The notes beneath the pieces were generated by a model. The model searched no databases. It saw nothing but the letters and a program-made list of their open reading frames with translations, and was not told where the DNA came from. A stretch of 64,000 nt of DNA from Devosia nitrariae (GTDB lineage: Bacteria; Pseudomonadota; Alphaproteobacteria; Rhizobiales; Devosiaceae): the NCBI RefSeq assembly GCF_030160115.1, contig NZ_BSNS01000020.1:429347-493346 (forward strand), read 5' to 3'. Made by a program: the position numbers and the translations under genes. Within the stretch, counting starts at the first letter, position 1. Every line of letters begins with the position of its first letter. Below are positions 40,961 through 49,387 of the stretch, one piece after another.

Positions 40961-41652
40961 TGGCCCTGTGGCGCTGGGGCGCGCAACTCATCCGCCTCGG
41001 CCGATCCGACGCAGAGCATATGGTCGTCGATGCCCTTGACCCCTGGGACGCCTTCGATGACAACGCGGATCGCCTGGCGTTCAATGTCCGTGCGCACGCT
41101 GCCCCAGAGGTGCACGGCGCCCTCGATCACCGAAACCGTGGGCTGCGTGATCGCGGTGCCCAGCATGTCGCGCAGGCGCGCGGCGATACTGGTGCGGAGC
41201 GCCTGATCGCCCTTGGCAATCCGTTCCGGGCGGCTCTCGGCAATACAGAAGAGGAGATCTGCGCGGCTGACGATTCCAGCGAGCCGCTCTCCGCGCATGA
41301 CCGGAACGCGCTTGATCTTGTTGGTCTCAAAGAGCCGGGCGATCTCCCCGACCGGCATGTTTTCGCCGATCGTGACCACCCGCGGGGTCATCACGTCATC
41401 GACACGCCAGCTGTGAGAACGGATAAAGCTCTCGGTACCTTCCTGTGTAGCAAGGTCCGCACGCAGATTGCTGCCGAGCTCGGTGCGGCGCAGCAGGTCG
41501 CCTTCGGTGAGGATGCCGACGAGGGTATTCTCGTCGTCGATCACCGGAGCGCCGCTGATATGGTGGTCGAGCAGGATGCGGGCGGCATGGCTGACACTGT
41601 TGCCGGGGCTGAGCGTCACCACCTGCCGTGCCATGATGTCCTTTGCCTTCAT
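40957..41652 (-). CDS. CBS-pair plus BON domain protein
   Basis: 231-residue cytosolic protein: two CBS domains (about residues 7-60 with ISGAPVIDDENTLVGILTEG, and 87-140 with KRVPVMRGERLAGIVSRADL), then a C-terminal BON domain (about 155-220, VSVIEGAVHLWGSVRTDIER). CBS pairs bind adenosine nucleotides and often sense energy state; the combination with BON is common in stress loci. AGGAGG precedes the ATG, 7 nt away. Coupled to the eRF1-like gene. The FNR-type box at 41737 lies 85 bp upstream. Confidence 0.88.
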   Translation of the reverse strand: MKAKDIMARQVVTLSPGNSVSHAARILLDHHISGAPVIDDENTLVGILTEGDLLRRTELGSNLRADLATQEGTESFIRSHSWRVDDVMTPRVVTIGENMPVGEIARLFETNKIKRVPVMRGERLAGIVSRADLLFCIAESRPERIAKGDQALRTSIAARLRDMLGTAITQPTVSVIEGAVHLWGSVRTDIERQAIRVVIEGVPGVKGIDDHMLCVGSAEADELRAPAPQGQ

Positions 41653-41736
41653 TGCGGTATCCTCCTGATGCGGTCCAGTTAGGACCCTTGGAGCTCGTGC
41701 GCCTTGATCCATGTCATCCGTTGAAACGTCGGGCAT

Positions 41737-41750
41737 TTGATGCGGGTCAA
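41737..41750. promoter_or_regulatory. FNR/FixK-type site between CBS-BON and acyl-CoA synthetase genes
   Basis: TTGATGCGGGTCAA, one mismatch, 85 bp from the CBS-BON start and 58 bp from the synthetase start. Confidence 0.68.
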
Positions 41751-41807
41751 GTTCGCGAGAACGCACGCGAATAGGACTCGCTGCAGCACTTCACCCGGAG
41801 ATCCTTG

Positions 41808-44525
41808 ATGACCATCCGCAACCTCGCAGCCAGCCTCGCTCCGCAATCCGTGGCCATCATCGGCGCATCTGCAAGGGAAGGGTCAGTCGGCCAGGTCGTG
41901 CTGGCCAACGTCGTTGCCGGCGGATTCAAAGGCAGGATTTATCCGGTGAACCCGAAATATACCGAGCTCGCGGGCATGCCCTGCTATCCACGCGTGGCCG
42001 AACTTCCCGAAGCTCCCGATCTCTGCGTCATCGCCACGCCCGCGCGAACCGTGCCCTCGCTAATTGACGAGATCGGTAGGACAGGCGGCCGACTCGTGGT
42101 CGTCATCACGGCCGGGATCGACGCTGCGTTGCGCCGCGAGATGCTTGCGGCCGCAAGACCCCATCTCCTGCGCATCATCGGGCCCAATGTCATCGGGCTT
42201 TTGGCGCCGCGCGTGTCGCTCAATGCGAGCTTTACTCATCTCGCGCCGATCGAGGGCAAGCTCGGTCTGATCTCGCAATCGGGCGCGATTGTCTCTTCGA
42301 TCGTCGACTGGGCCGCCGCTGAGGGTATCGGCTTTTCCCAGATCTATTCGCTCGGCGACATGGCCGACGTCGATGTCGGCGACTGTCTCAACATGCTGGC
42401 GACCGATGGGCAGACCGCGGCGATCATCATGTATCTCGAATCCATACCGGAGATCCGCAAGTTCATGTCTGCCGCCCGGTCGGCCGGCACCATCAAGCCG
42501 GTTATCGCCATCAAGCCGGGGAGGCATACCGAAGCAGCAAAGGCGGCGCAGACCCATACCGGCGCGCTCGCCGGAGCGGACAGGGCGGTCGATGCCGCCT
42601 TGCGGCGTGCCGGCATCATCCGGGTGGACGACCTCGAGGACCTGTTTAACGCCGCCGAGACCACGGCGCGCTTTGCGCCCTTACGCAGCGCCCGCGTCGC
42701 AGTGGTGACCAATGGCGGCGGGGCAGGGGTCCTTGCCGTCGACGAGTTGCTCGACCGCGGCTGCGCGCTCGCCGAACTGGGAAACCAAACCATCGAGAAT
42801 CTCGATCGCGTACTGCCCGCGGCCTGGTCCCGAACCAATCCCGTCGACATCATCGGCGACGCTCCACCGGCGCGCTATGCCGCCGCGCTCGAAGCGGTTG
42901 CCGCCGATCCGCAGGTCGATGCGGTCATGGTCATGAACTGCCCGACCGGGCTTGCCTCGCCTGTCGGCGCGGCGGAAGCGGTCGCACAGATGGTGGACAG
43001 GGGTATGATCCATGGCCGACCGGTGCTGGCGAACTGGCTCGGCAAGTTCGCGGCCGAACCTGCGCGCGACATCCTGCAGAAGGCCGGCGTGGCGACCTTC
43101 GAGACGCCGGAAGGAGCGGCCGAGGCCGTCGAATTCCTGACCAAGTGGGCCGACTTGCGGCGCATCATGGAACGGGTGCCCGAACGCCATGCGGCGTTTG
43201 CTACCGACCCGGAGACGGCACGGGCGGTCTTCAAAACCGTCGCCGGCGATGCCCGCCGGCTGCTCACCGAACCCGAGGCTAAGGCGGTGCTCGCGGCCTA
43301 TGGCGTGCCGGTGACGCGGACGCTGGTTGCGAGGACGCTCGAGGAGGTCGGACAAGCGGCTGAGAAGCTCGGCGCTGGCCGCATCGTCGTCAAACTTCTC
43401 TCGCGCACCATCACGCACAAGTCCGACATTGGCGGCGTTGCCCTCGGACTGGTCGGTGCGGATGAGGCAAAGGACGCTGCAGTGCGGATACGCCAGCGCA
43501 TCGCCAACCTCGGACGCGAGGCAGAAATCGACGGTTTTGCCGTTCAGCCGATGGTCGAACTTGATATGGCGGAGGAGGTCATCATTGGTGTCGATCGGGA
43601 TCCGGTGATCGGCCCGACCATTCTTTTCGGGGCCGGAGGAACTGCCGTCGAGGTGCTGGACGACACGGCGACCGGCATCGCGCCGCTGGATCCAGTCCTC
43701 GCCGGAGACCTCATCGACCGAACGCGCATCGGCCGGCTGCTTGCCGGCTACCGCGACAAGCCGCCCGCAGACCGCGAAGCCATTGTGCGAGCGCTGCTGG
43801 CCGTTTCGCAGCTGATCGTCGATTTCCCTTGCATTGAGGCGCTCGACATCAATCCCCTGCTGGTCGACGAGCACGGCCTCATTGCCCTTGACGCCCGCGT
43901 CGTCATCGATCCCGCCCGTCTGGATGAGCCGGCACCGAACCCCGACCTTGCCGTGCGTCCCTATCCCTCCGGATGGGAACGCCGCGTGACCTTGAGGTCG
44001 CAGGACTATCTCGTGCGGCCCATCCGACCAGTCGACGTGCGGCTCTATCCCGACTTCCTGGCGCGCGTGACTGCCGAGCACATGCGCCTGAGATTCCTGT
44101 CGCCGGTGCGTACGCTCTCGCCTGAGCTCCTGGCGCGCCTGACCCAACTCGACTACGACCGCGAGATCGCGCTGGTGGCGATCGAGGAGCCGTGCGAGGC
44201 GCTGGCGGGCATCGCCCGCTATGCCGCCGATCCCGACAAGACTTTCGCCGAATTCGGCATTCTTGTGCGCAGCGACTTGCACGGCCGTGGGTTGGGTAGG
44301 TTCCTGATGGAGCGGCTACTCGACTATGGACGCACCGATGGCATCGGCCGCATCGAGGGCCTGATCCTACGAGAGAACACAGGTATGATCGGGCTGTGCC
44401 GCGAGCTTGGATTCCAGGTCGCGACGGCCGACGATCCGGCCTTGGTCAAGGCTGTTATCGACCTCGCGGGGGCGGGCCCTCAGTTCTCGCCCTTCACGCA
44501 TTCGGCCTCCGCCAACGCCAGGTAG
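41808..44525 (+). CDS. ADP-forming acyl-CoA synthetase fused to GNAT acetyltransferase
   Basis: 905-residue protein: CoA-binding domain (about residues 8-125, VAIIGASAREGSVGQVVLAN), two succinyl-CoA-synthetase-like domains (about 150-460), an ATP-grasp domain (about 480-700, VKLLSRTITHKSDIGGVALG) and a C-terminal GNAT domain (about 735-890, with GILVRSDLHGRGLGRFLMER). Family members either make acetyl-CoA from acetate with ADP formation in reverse, or act as Pat-type protein acetyltransferases. Which applies is open. ATG 41808 is preferred to the adjacent TTG; CCCGGAG is upstream. Divergent from the CBS-BON/phosphoketolase genes under a shared box. Confidence 0.88.
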   Translation: MTIRNLAASLAPQSVAIIGASAREGSVGQVVLANVVAGGFKGRIYPVNPKYTELAGMPCYPRVAELPEAPDLCVIATPARTVPSLIDEIGRTGGRLVVVITAGIDAALRREMLAAARPHLLRIIGPNVIGLLAPRVSLNASFTHLAPIEGKLGLISQSGAIVSSIVDWAAAEGIGFSQIYSLGDMADVDVGDCLNMLATDGQTAAIIMYLESIPEIRKFMSAARSAGTIKPVIAIKPGRHTEAAKAAQTHTGALAGADRAVDAALRRAGIIRVDDLEDLFNAAETTARFAPLRSARVAVVTNGGGAGVLAVDELLDRGCALAELGNQTIENLDRVLPAAWSRTNPVDIIGDAPPARYAAALEAVAADPQVDAVMVMNCPTGLASPVGAAEAVAQMVDRGMIHGRPVLANWLGKFAAEPARDILQKAGVATFETPEGAAEAVEFLTKWADLRRIMERVPERHAAFATDPETARAVFKTVAGDARRLLTEPEAKAVLAAYGVPVTRTLVARTLEEVGQAAEKLGAGRIVVKLLSRTITHKSDIGGVALGLVGADEAKDAAVRIRQRIANLGREAEIDGFAVQPMVELDMAEEVIIGVDRDPVIGPTILFGAGGTAVEVLDDTATGIAPLDPVLAGDLIDRTRIGRLLAGYRDKPPADREAIVRALLAVSQLIVDFPCIEALDINPLLVDEHGLIALDARVVIDPARLDEPAPNPDLAVRPYPSGWERRVTLRSQDYLVRPIRPVDVRLYPDFLARVTAEHMRLRFLSPVRTLSPELLARLTQLDYDREIALVAIEEPCEALAGIARYAADPDKTFAEFGILVRSDLHGRGLGRFLMERLLDYGRTDGIGRIEGLILRENTGMIGLCRELGFQVATADDPALVKAVIDLAGAGPQFSPFTHSASANAR

Positions 44526-45550
44526 GCCTTCGCTTCGCGCGGCCAGCGATCCGGCTCTGCCGGAGTGTCGTCCAGAAGATGCGCGAGGCAAATGCGGGCA
44601 CGCAGCACGGCACGGAACGCGCCATATGTGGCGATCAGCCGGCGGTCAGGCCGATCCCCGATGGTTTCCTCGAGCACGGCGAGGAGACTGGGGCGGATCC
44701 AGCCGGCGCCGAGGAATTCGCATTCGAGACCGAGATAATTGAGCTCATCATAAGGGTCGATGAGGCGCATCTTGGGGTCGAAGTCGAGGCAGTCGAAGAT
44801 CTGCGGCGGGTCGGCAAGACACACATGCTCCGGGCGAAGGTCTCCGTGACCTTCAACGATGTGACCTGAGGCGATTCGTTCGAGGATGGTCGGGGTCCAG
44901 AGGGTCAGCAGGTTATGCACCCGTCTCAGGATCCCGCGGGTCCAGGGGGATGCAACACCCATGCAGGAGCTGAGCAGCAGGTCCTGGCTGATCGCCAGCT
45001 CTTCGCGCAGGTGCTCCAGATAGCGGTGCCCCTTAGCTATCCGCGGCGCAGCAGCCGCATAGTAGCGGGCTAGCCGGTCGGCGACGGTGAGGACGTCGGC
45101 AGTCTCGACGCGGCCCAGCCGGATGCGGTGGTCAAGCATCAGATCGGCCGGCAATTGCCGCATCTCGATGAGATAGTCCACGTCTCGGCCGGCCGATGAC
45201 AGCGAAAGCCGCCCGTCGCCATCGATACGCAACGGCACCAGGCGCAGATAGACATCGTCGGTGAACCTGCGGTTGAGCCGCAGTTCCTCCTCGCAAAAAT
45301 GCTTCCGCCTTTCCGGCGTTGAATAGTCGAGATGCCGGTACAGGACCGGCTTCTTGAGCTTGTAGACGCGCTCGCCCGTCAGGAATACCCAGGACATATG
45401 CGTTTCGCGCACCTCTATGCACGCCGGTCTTTGCGGGTAAGCATCGGGTTGCCGCAGGAACGCGACCTTCTCGGCGATGGCAGGTTCAGGTGCAGTGGCA
45501 GCTGCCTGTTCGGGCGCCGGGACCGGCTGGCCTGTGGTGCCTTGATTCAC
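44480..45550 (-). CDS. Aminoglycoside-phosphotransferase-like kinase (COG2187 type)
   Basis: 356-residue protein with an APH-like kinase fold. Visible: THMSWVFLTGERVYKLKKPV (nucleotide-binding Lys region), YLIEMRQLPADLML, catalytic loop HGDLRPEHVCL, and metal-binding IFDCLDFDPKMRLIDPYDEL. The family usually carries a C-terminal P-loop ATPase domain; this one ends without it. Substrate unknown, and resistance function is not implied. The GTG start (45550) lacks a strong ribosome site. Its 3' end overlaps the convergent synthetase gene by 46 bp. It follows a 64-residue gene and a flavodoxin gene, likely one operon. Confidence 0.8.
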   Translation of the reverse strand: MNQGTTGQPVPAPEQAAATAPEPAIAEKVAFLRQPDAYPQRPACIEVRETHMSWVFLTGERVYKLKKPVLYRHLDYSTPERRKHFCEEELRLNRRFTDDVYLRLVPLRIDGDGRLSLSSAGRDVDYLIEMRQLPADLMLDHRIRLGRVETADVLTVADRLARYYAAAAPRIAKGHRYLEHLREELAISQDLLLSSCMGVASPWTRGILRRVHNLLTLWTPTILERIASGHIVEGHGDLRPEHVCLADPPQIFDCLDFDPKMRLIDPYDELNYLGLECEFLGAGWIRPSLLAVLEETIGDRPDRRLIATYGAFRAVLRARICLAHLLDDTPAEPDRWPREAKAYLALAEAECVKGEN

Positions 45551-45564
45551 AGTACTGGCTCGTT

Positions 45565-45759
45565 CTAGCGCAGGCTGAGCGCAGAGGGCTCGAGCAGTCC
45601 CCTGCGCTCGAGTTCATCAAGGATTGAGCGGGGTATCGGGCGGCAGGCGCAATTGGCCGCATGCTTGACATGCCAGTCGATTCTTTCATCGAGCGTCGCG
45701 TTGCGCGCGAGCTTGTGCGCCTCGTGCCATTGTTTGTTGATCTTGCCCATGACCGTCAC
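45565..45759 (-). CDS. Small conserved-looking protein with Cys-His motif
   Basis: 64-residue protein, unknown function. It contains DERIDWHVKHAANCACRPIP, in which two Cys and two His could bind a metal, and then a helix SILDELERRGL. GTG 45759 is chosen because AGGAGG lies 9 nt upstream; an ATG 9 nt later is also possible. It sits 5 bp after the flavodoxin stop and 14 bp before the kinase-like gene, so the three genes form an operon. Too short for confident family assignment. Confidence 0.68.
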   Translation of the reverse strand: MTVMGKINKQWHEAHKLARNATLDERIDWHVKHAANCACRPIPRSILDELERRGLLEPSALSLR

Positions 45760-45764
45760 CCGGT

Positions 45765-46280
45765 TCAGCCTCCTGCCGCCGCGGTCGGCTTCGAGGCGAT
45801 CCGGACAAGCACGTCGGCGAAGGCGGCGACGCTCTGTTCAATATCGGGCGAGGCGATCTCGGCTTCCTTGAACAGTCGGGTCGCAGTGGGCGCACGTGGC
45901 GCCGCCGAAGCGATTTCGCCCAGCGCTTTCTCACCAGGGAAATTTTTCGCTGTGCCATTGCAGGTGAGGAAGAGGGCGATAGCGTCATGGCTGCGCAAAT
46001 GTTCGGACACGAAACTGCGCAGCGGTGGCGCCGGCCGCCCCGCCCAAACGGGGCCGGCGGCTACGACGAGATCGTAGCGGCCGGTCGCCGACGCCGGCAC
46101 TTCGATTGGCGGCCTGCCGCCAGTCAGCACGTCCCATGCTTGCCGCAACCCACCCAGTAAGCCCCGTCTATAGGCCATGCAGGTGAACTCGGCCGTGTCG
46201 GCGCCAAGACGCGCAGCCAGCAGTTCGCTGACCCTGCGGGTATTGCCGGTGAAGGAATAGTAGACGACCAGGATGCGCAT
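45765..46280 (-). CDS. Flavodoxin-like protein
   Basis: 171-residue FMN-binding electron carrier or NAD(P)H-independent reductase. The N-terminal phosphate loop is YYSFTGNTRRVSELLA; the FMN-side loops include AAGPVWAGRPAPPLRSFV and FLTCNGTAKNFPGEKAL. Length is in the short-chain flavodoxin range. The partner is unknown; expression at low oxygen is suggested by the FNR-type box 54 bp upstream. ATG 46280 has AGGAG upstream, which decides it over 46307. Confidence 0.88.
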   Translation of the reverse strand: MRILVVYYSFTGNTRRVSELLAARLGADTAEFTCMAYRRGLLGGLRQAWDVLTGGRPPIEVPASATGRYDLVVAAGPVWAGRPAPPLRSFVSEHLRSHDAIALFLTCNGTAKNFPGEKALGEIASAAPRAPTATRLFKEAEIASPDIEQSVAAFADVLVRIASKPTAAAGG

Positions 46281-46333
46281 GAGCTGGTTCTCCTCTGGGT
46301 AGAACAAGCCTACTGTTTGCTGATGAGGGCACT

Positions 46334-46347
46334 TTGATCCCGGTCAA
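46334..46347. promoter_or_regulatory. FNR/FixK-type site between flavodoxin and metal ATPase genes
   Basis: TTGATCCCGGTCAA, one mismatch, 54 bp from the flavodoxin start (minus) and 102 bp from the ATPase start (plus). Confidence 0.68.
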
Positions 46348-46448
46348 ACCCGACATTTTGCGATCCAGCAGCATGATCGGCGTCAAGCCGATGCAGTCGG
46401 TGGGCAGGTAGGCTAGCCTCCGTCGGAGCATTTGCGGGAGCGCCATCG

Positions 46449-48287
46449 ATGTCGGACGGAAAACTTGGCGCAATCCCCATTGGGCGCGATAGCGCACTCG
46501 TGGCCGTCGCCATCCTTGGGCTTGCCCTCGGAGCCACGTCGTTGGCCGCCGGCAACGGCAAGCTCGCCGATGTCGCCTGGTCCGGCGCAACGATCCTAGT
46601 GCTGGTGGCGCTCCTTGCCCAGATCGCGACGTCGCTGCGCCATGGCGACTTCGGCCTCGACGTGCTTGCCGCGCTCTCGATGAGCATGGCGGTGCTGTTC
46701 GGCGAGGCACTGGCCGGCAACATCGTCGCCCTGATGTACGCGGGTGGACAACTCCTCGACAGTTTTGCAGAGGGCAAGGCGCGCAGGGAGATGCAGGCGC
46801 TGCTGGGTCGCGTCGCCCGGACCGCGATGCTCTATGTCGATAGTCATCTCGTCGAAACGCCGATCGAAGCGATCGTGCCCGGAGCGCGACTTCTGATCCG
46901 TCAGGGGGAGGTTGTGCCAGTCGACGGCACATTGGTGGGTGGCACGGCTGTCCTCGACAACTCGGCACTGACTGGAGAGTCGCTGCCGCAGACGCTCGAA
47001 GCGGGCGGTGCAGTGATGAGCGGGGCGACCGCGACCGGCGCTGCCTTCGACCTCATCGCCACACGAACTGCGGCCGAAAGCACCTATGCCGGTATCGTGC
47101 GACTTGTTGAAGAGGCGCACGAGACCAAGGCGCCCATGGCGCGTCTTGCCGACCGCTATGCAGTCGGGTTCCTTCTGGCCACGCTCGTGATTGCGGGCCT
47201 GGCCTGGTGGCTAAGCGGCGAACCCGTCCGTGCCCTCGCTGTCCTGGTGGTGGCAACACCCTGTCCGCTGATCCTGGCCGTACCTGTGGCGATCATTTCC
47301 GGCATGTCCCGCCTGTCGCGAGCCGGAGTGCTGATCAAGAGCGGGGGAGTCGTGGAGACGATGGCGCGCATCAAGACCATCGTGCTCGACAAGACCGGCA
47401 CATTGACCCATGGCAGCGCCACCCTGGCCGGCATTCGGGCGGCTCCCGGATTTGCGCCCGAGGAGGTGTTGCGACTTGCCGCCAGCCTCGATCAGGCGTC
47501 GACCCACGTCCTGGCCGCTGCCCTGATCGAAGCAGCCCACCGGCAGGGTCTTGCGCTGACGCCGCCGGCCGGCGTGCGCGAGAAACCGGGTACCGGGATC
47601 GAGGGCGTCGTCGGTGACCGGCGCGTCGCCCTCGGCCGCGACAGCTACATTGCCGAACATACCGCGGAGGATCGCAAGGACCTGCATGCAGGCCTGCCGC
47701 CTGAAACGGTCAGCGTTGCCGTCGCGATCGGTGGCAGGTTCGCGGGGCTCCTGCTGCTAGAGGACCAGGTTCGCCAGGAGACGGTTGCGGTTCTCGCGCA
47801 GCTGCGCGCGAGCGGCATGCGCCTCGTCCTTGCCTCGGGCGATCACCCCGCGATTGCCCGAGCCGTTGGCCAAAAACTCGGGCTCGACGTCGTCGAGGGC
47901 GATCTCGGTCCGGCCGAAAAGGTCGGTCTTCTCGAGCGGGCAAGACGCCATGGACCGGTGATGATGGTCGGCGACGGCGTCAACGACGCGCCAGCGCTCG
48001 CTGCCGCCGATGTCGGACTTGCCATGGGTGCTCGTGGCAGTGCTGCCTCCTCCGAGGCGGCCAACGCCGTGGTGCTCGTCGACAGTCTCGCCCCGGTAGC
48101 CGAGGCGCTTCATATTTCGCGGCGCACCCGCAACATTGCTCTGCAGAGCGTCTGGGCCGGCATTGGTCTCTCGCTCACCGGCATGGGCTTTGCCGCTGCC
48201 GGATATCTGCCGCCCGTTTATGGGGCGCTATTTCAGGAAGCGATCGACGTCGCTGTCATCCTCAACGCATTGCGGGCGCTGCGCTAG
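46449..48287 (+). CDS. P1B-type metal ATPase with TPC motif
   Basis: 612-residue transport ATPase, short for the family because it lacks any N-terminal metal-binding domain. The transmembrane metal motif is TPC (270-272, in ATPCPLILAVP); TGES near 175-178, phosphorylation motif DKTGT (Asp314) and GDGVNDAPA are intact. TPC motifs mark the P1B-5 group, reported to export nickel or iron, but those proteins usually end in a hemerythrin domain, which is absent here. Metal therefore unknown. GGGAG precedes the ATG. Divergent from the flavodoxin operon under a shared FNR-type box. Confidence 0.88.
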   Translation: MSDGKLGAIPIGRDSALVAVAILGLALGATSLAAGNGKLADVAWSGATILVLVALLAQIATSLRHGDFGLDVLAALSMSMAVLFGEALAGNIVALMYAGGQLLDSFAEGKARREMQALLGRVARTAMLYVDSHLVETPIEAIVPGARLLIRQGEVVPVDGTLVGGTAVLDNSALTGESLPQTLEAGGAVMSGATATGAAFDLIATRTAAESTYAGIVRLVEEAHETKAPMARLADRYAVGFLLATLVIAGLAWWLSGEPVRALAVLVVATPCPLILAVPVAIISGMSRLSRAGVLIKSGGVVETMARIKTIVLDKTGTLTHGSATLAGIRAAPGFAPEEVLRLAASLDQASTHVLAAALIEAAHRQGLALTPPAGVREKPGTGIEGVVGDRRVALGRDSYIAEHTAEDRKDLHAGLPPETVSVAVAIGGRFAGLLLLEDQVRQETVAVLAQLRASGMRLVLASGDHPAIARAVGQKLGLDVVEGDLGPAEKVGLLERARRHGPVMMVGDGVNDAPALAAADVGLAMGARGSAASSEAANAVVLVDSLAPVAEALHISRRTRNIALQSVWAGIGLSLTGMGFAAAGYLPPVYGALFQEAIDVAVILNALRALR

Positions 48288-48416
48288 CATTCGCGCCCCT
48301 CCTGCAACGCGGCAACGTGCGATGATTTCAAGTTGTGTGGTTTGGCGAAGTTCGCGGTCGTCCTTTCTGGATCCTTGGTGCGCACTCACTGGCGCCGGAC
48401 ACACCCGCCTATTAAA

Positions 48417-48455
48417 TGCAAAAATATGCTTGCAAAAAAATGCAATCATTATTAT
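48417..48455 (+). promoter_or_regulatory. AT-rich promoter/operator of sulfide operon
   Basis: Two 13-bp direct repeats, TGCAAAAATATGC (48417-48429) and TGCAAAAAAATGC (48431-48443), each an imperfect GCA...TGC palindrome, followed by a TATTAT -10-like element (48450-48455). This is strikingly AT-rich for the region. It lies 54-92 bp upstream of the persulfide dioxygenase start and is a plausible BigR operator. Confidence 0.6.
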
Positions 48456-48508
48456 CTAGCCACCAGAAGGCAACGATTGCCGCAAAAGCAGCAGCAGGAC
48501 ATCTGCAA

Positions 48509-49387
48509 ATGACAACCAAACCTGAAGTCACTGGCTTCTTCGAGCCGCGCAGCTGGTCGATCCAGTACGTCGTGGCCGATCCGGAAACGCGCAGATGCGC
48601 CATTGTCGATCCAGTTCTCGACTACGACGAGAAGTCTGGCGCGACCGGCACCGATGAGGCCGACAAGATCCTCGGTTTTATCAGGGATAAGGGTTACGAG
48701 GTCGAATGGATCCTCGATACCCACCCGCACGCCGACCATTTCTCGGCCGCCCAGTATCTAAAGGAGCAGACCGGCGCAGCGACGGCCATAGGCGAGAAGG
48801 TGACCGCGGTGCAAAAGCTCTGGAAGGGTATCTACAACTGGCCCGAGTTGCGCGAAGACGGCAGCCAATGGGACAAGCTTTTCGCCGATGGCGAGACGTT
48901 CATGGTCGGCAACATCCCTGCACGGGTCATGTTTTCGCCCGGCCATACCCTGGCCTCGATCACCTATGTGATCGGCGACGCGGCCTTCGTCCACGATACT
49001 CTTTTCATGCCCGACAGCGGCACGGCTCGTGCCGACTTCCCCGGTGGCAATGCGCGAACGCTCTGGAACTCGATCCAGGCAATCCTCGCCCTTCCTGACG
49101 AAACCCGGATCTTCACCGGCCATGACTATCAGCCGGGCGGACGCGAGCCGATGTGGGAAAGCACCGTGGCCGAGCAGAAGACCAGCAATATCCATATGGC
49201 GAGGTGCAAATCCATCGAGGAGTTCGTTGCCGTGCGCGAGGCGCGCGACAAGACGCTGCCCATGCCCAAGCTGATCCTGCATGCATTGCAGATCAATACC
49301 AATGCTGGGCGGCTGCCCGCGCCTGAGTCCAATGGCAGGCGGTACCTCAAGATCCCACTGGATGCGCTTGAGGGGGCGGCATGGTGA
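48509..49387 (+). CDS. blh: Persulfide dioxygenase (ETHE1/Blh type)
   Basis: Metallo-beta-lactamase-fold enzyme that oxidises glutathione persulfide to sulfite; cytosolic sulfide detoxification. The 292-residue protein has the iron site THPHADHF (His72, His74, Asp76, His77), SPGHTLASITYVIGD, DTLFMPDSGTARADFPGG and IFTGHDYQPGGR. This is the longer Blh group found in BigR operons. ATG 48509 (AGGA upstream) is preferred over a start at 48416 that falls inside the operator. It overlaps bigR by 7 bp. Confidence 0.94.
   Translation: MTTKPEVTGFFEPRSWSIQYVVADPETRRCAIVDPVLDYDEKSGATGTDEADKILGFIRDKGYEVEWILDTHPHADHFSAAQYLKEQTGAATAIGEKVTAVQKLWKGIYNWPELREDGSQWDKLFADGETFMVGNIPARVMFSPGHTLASITYVIGDAAFVHDTLFMPDSGTARADFPGGNARTLWNSIQAILALPDETRIFTGHDYQPGGREPMWESTVAEQKTSNIHMARCKSIEEFVAVREARDKTLPMPKLILHALQINTNAGRLPAPESNGRRYLKIPLDALEGAAW

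Noticed and set aside
41704..41717. TTGATCCATGTCAT as a second box upstream of the CBS-BON gene
   Set aside because: The right half matches poorly and a better box lies 33 bp away at 41737.
42681..44282. 533-codon minus-strand frame opposite the acyl-CoA synthetase
   Set aside because: Shadow; the plus strand has continuous family motifs.
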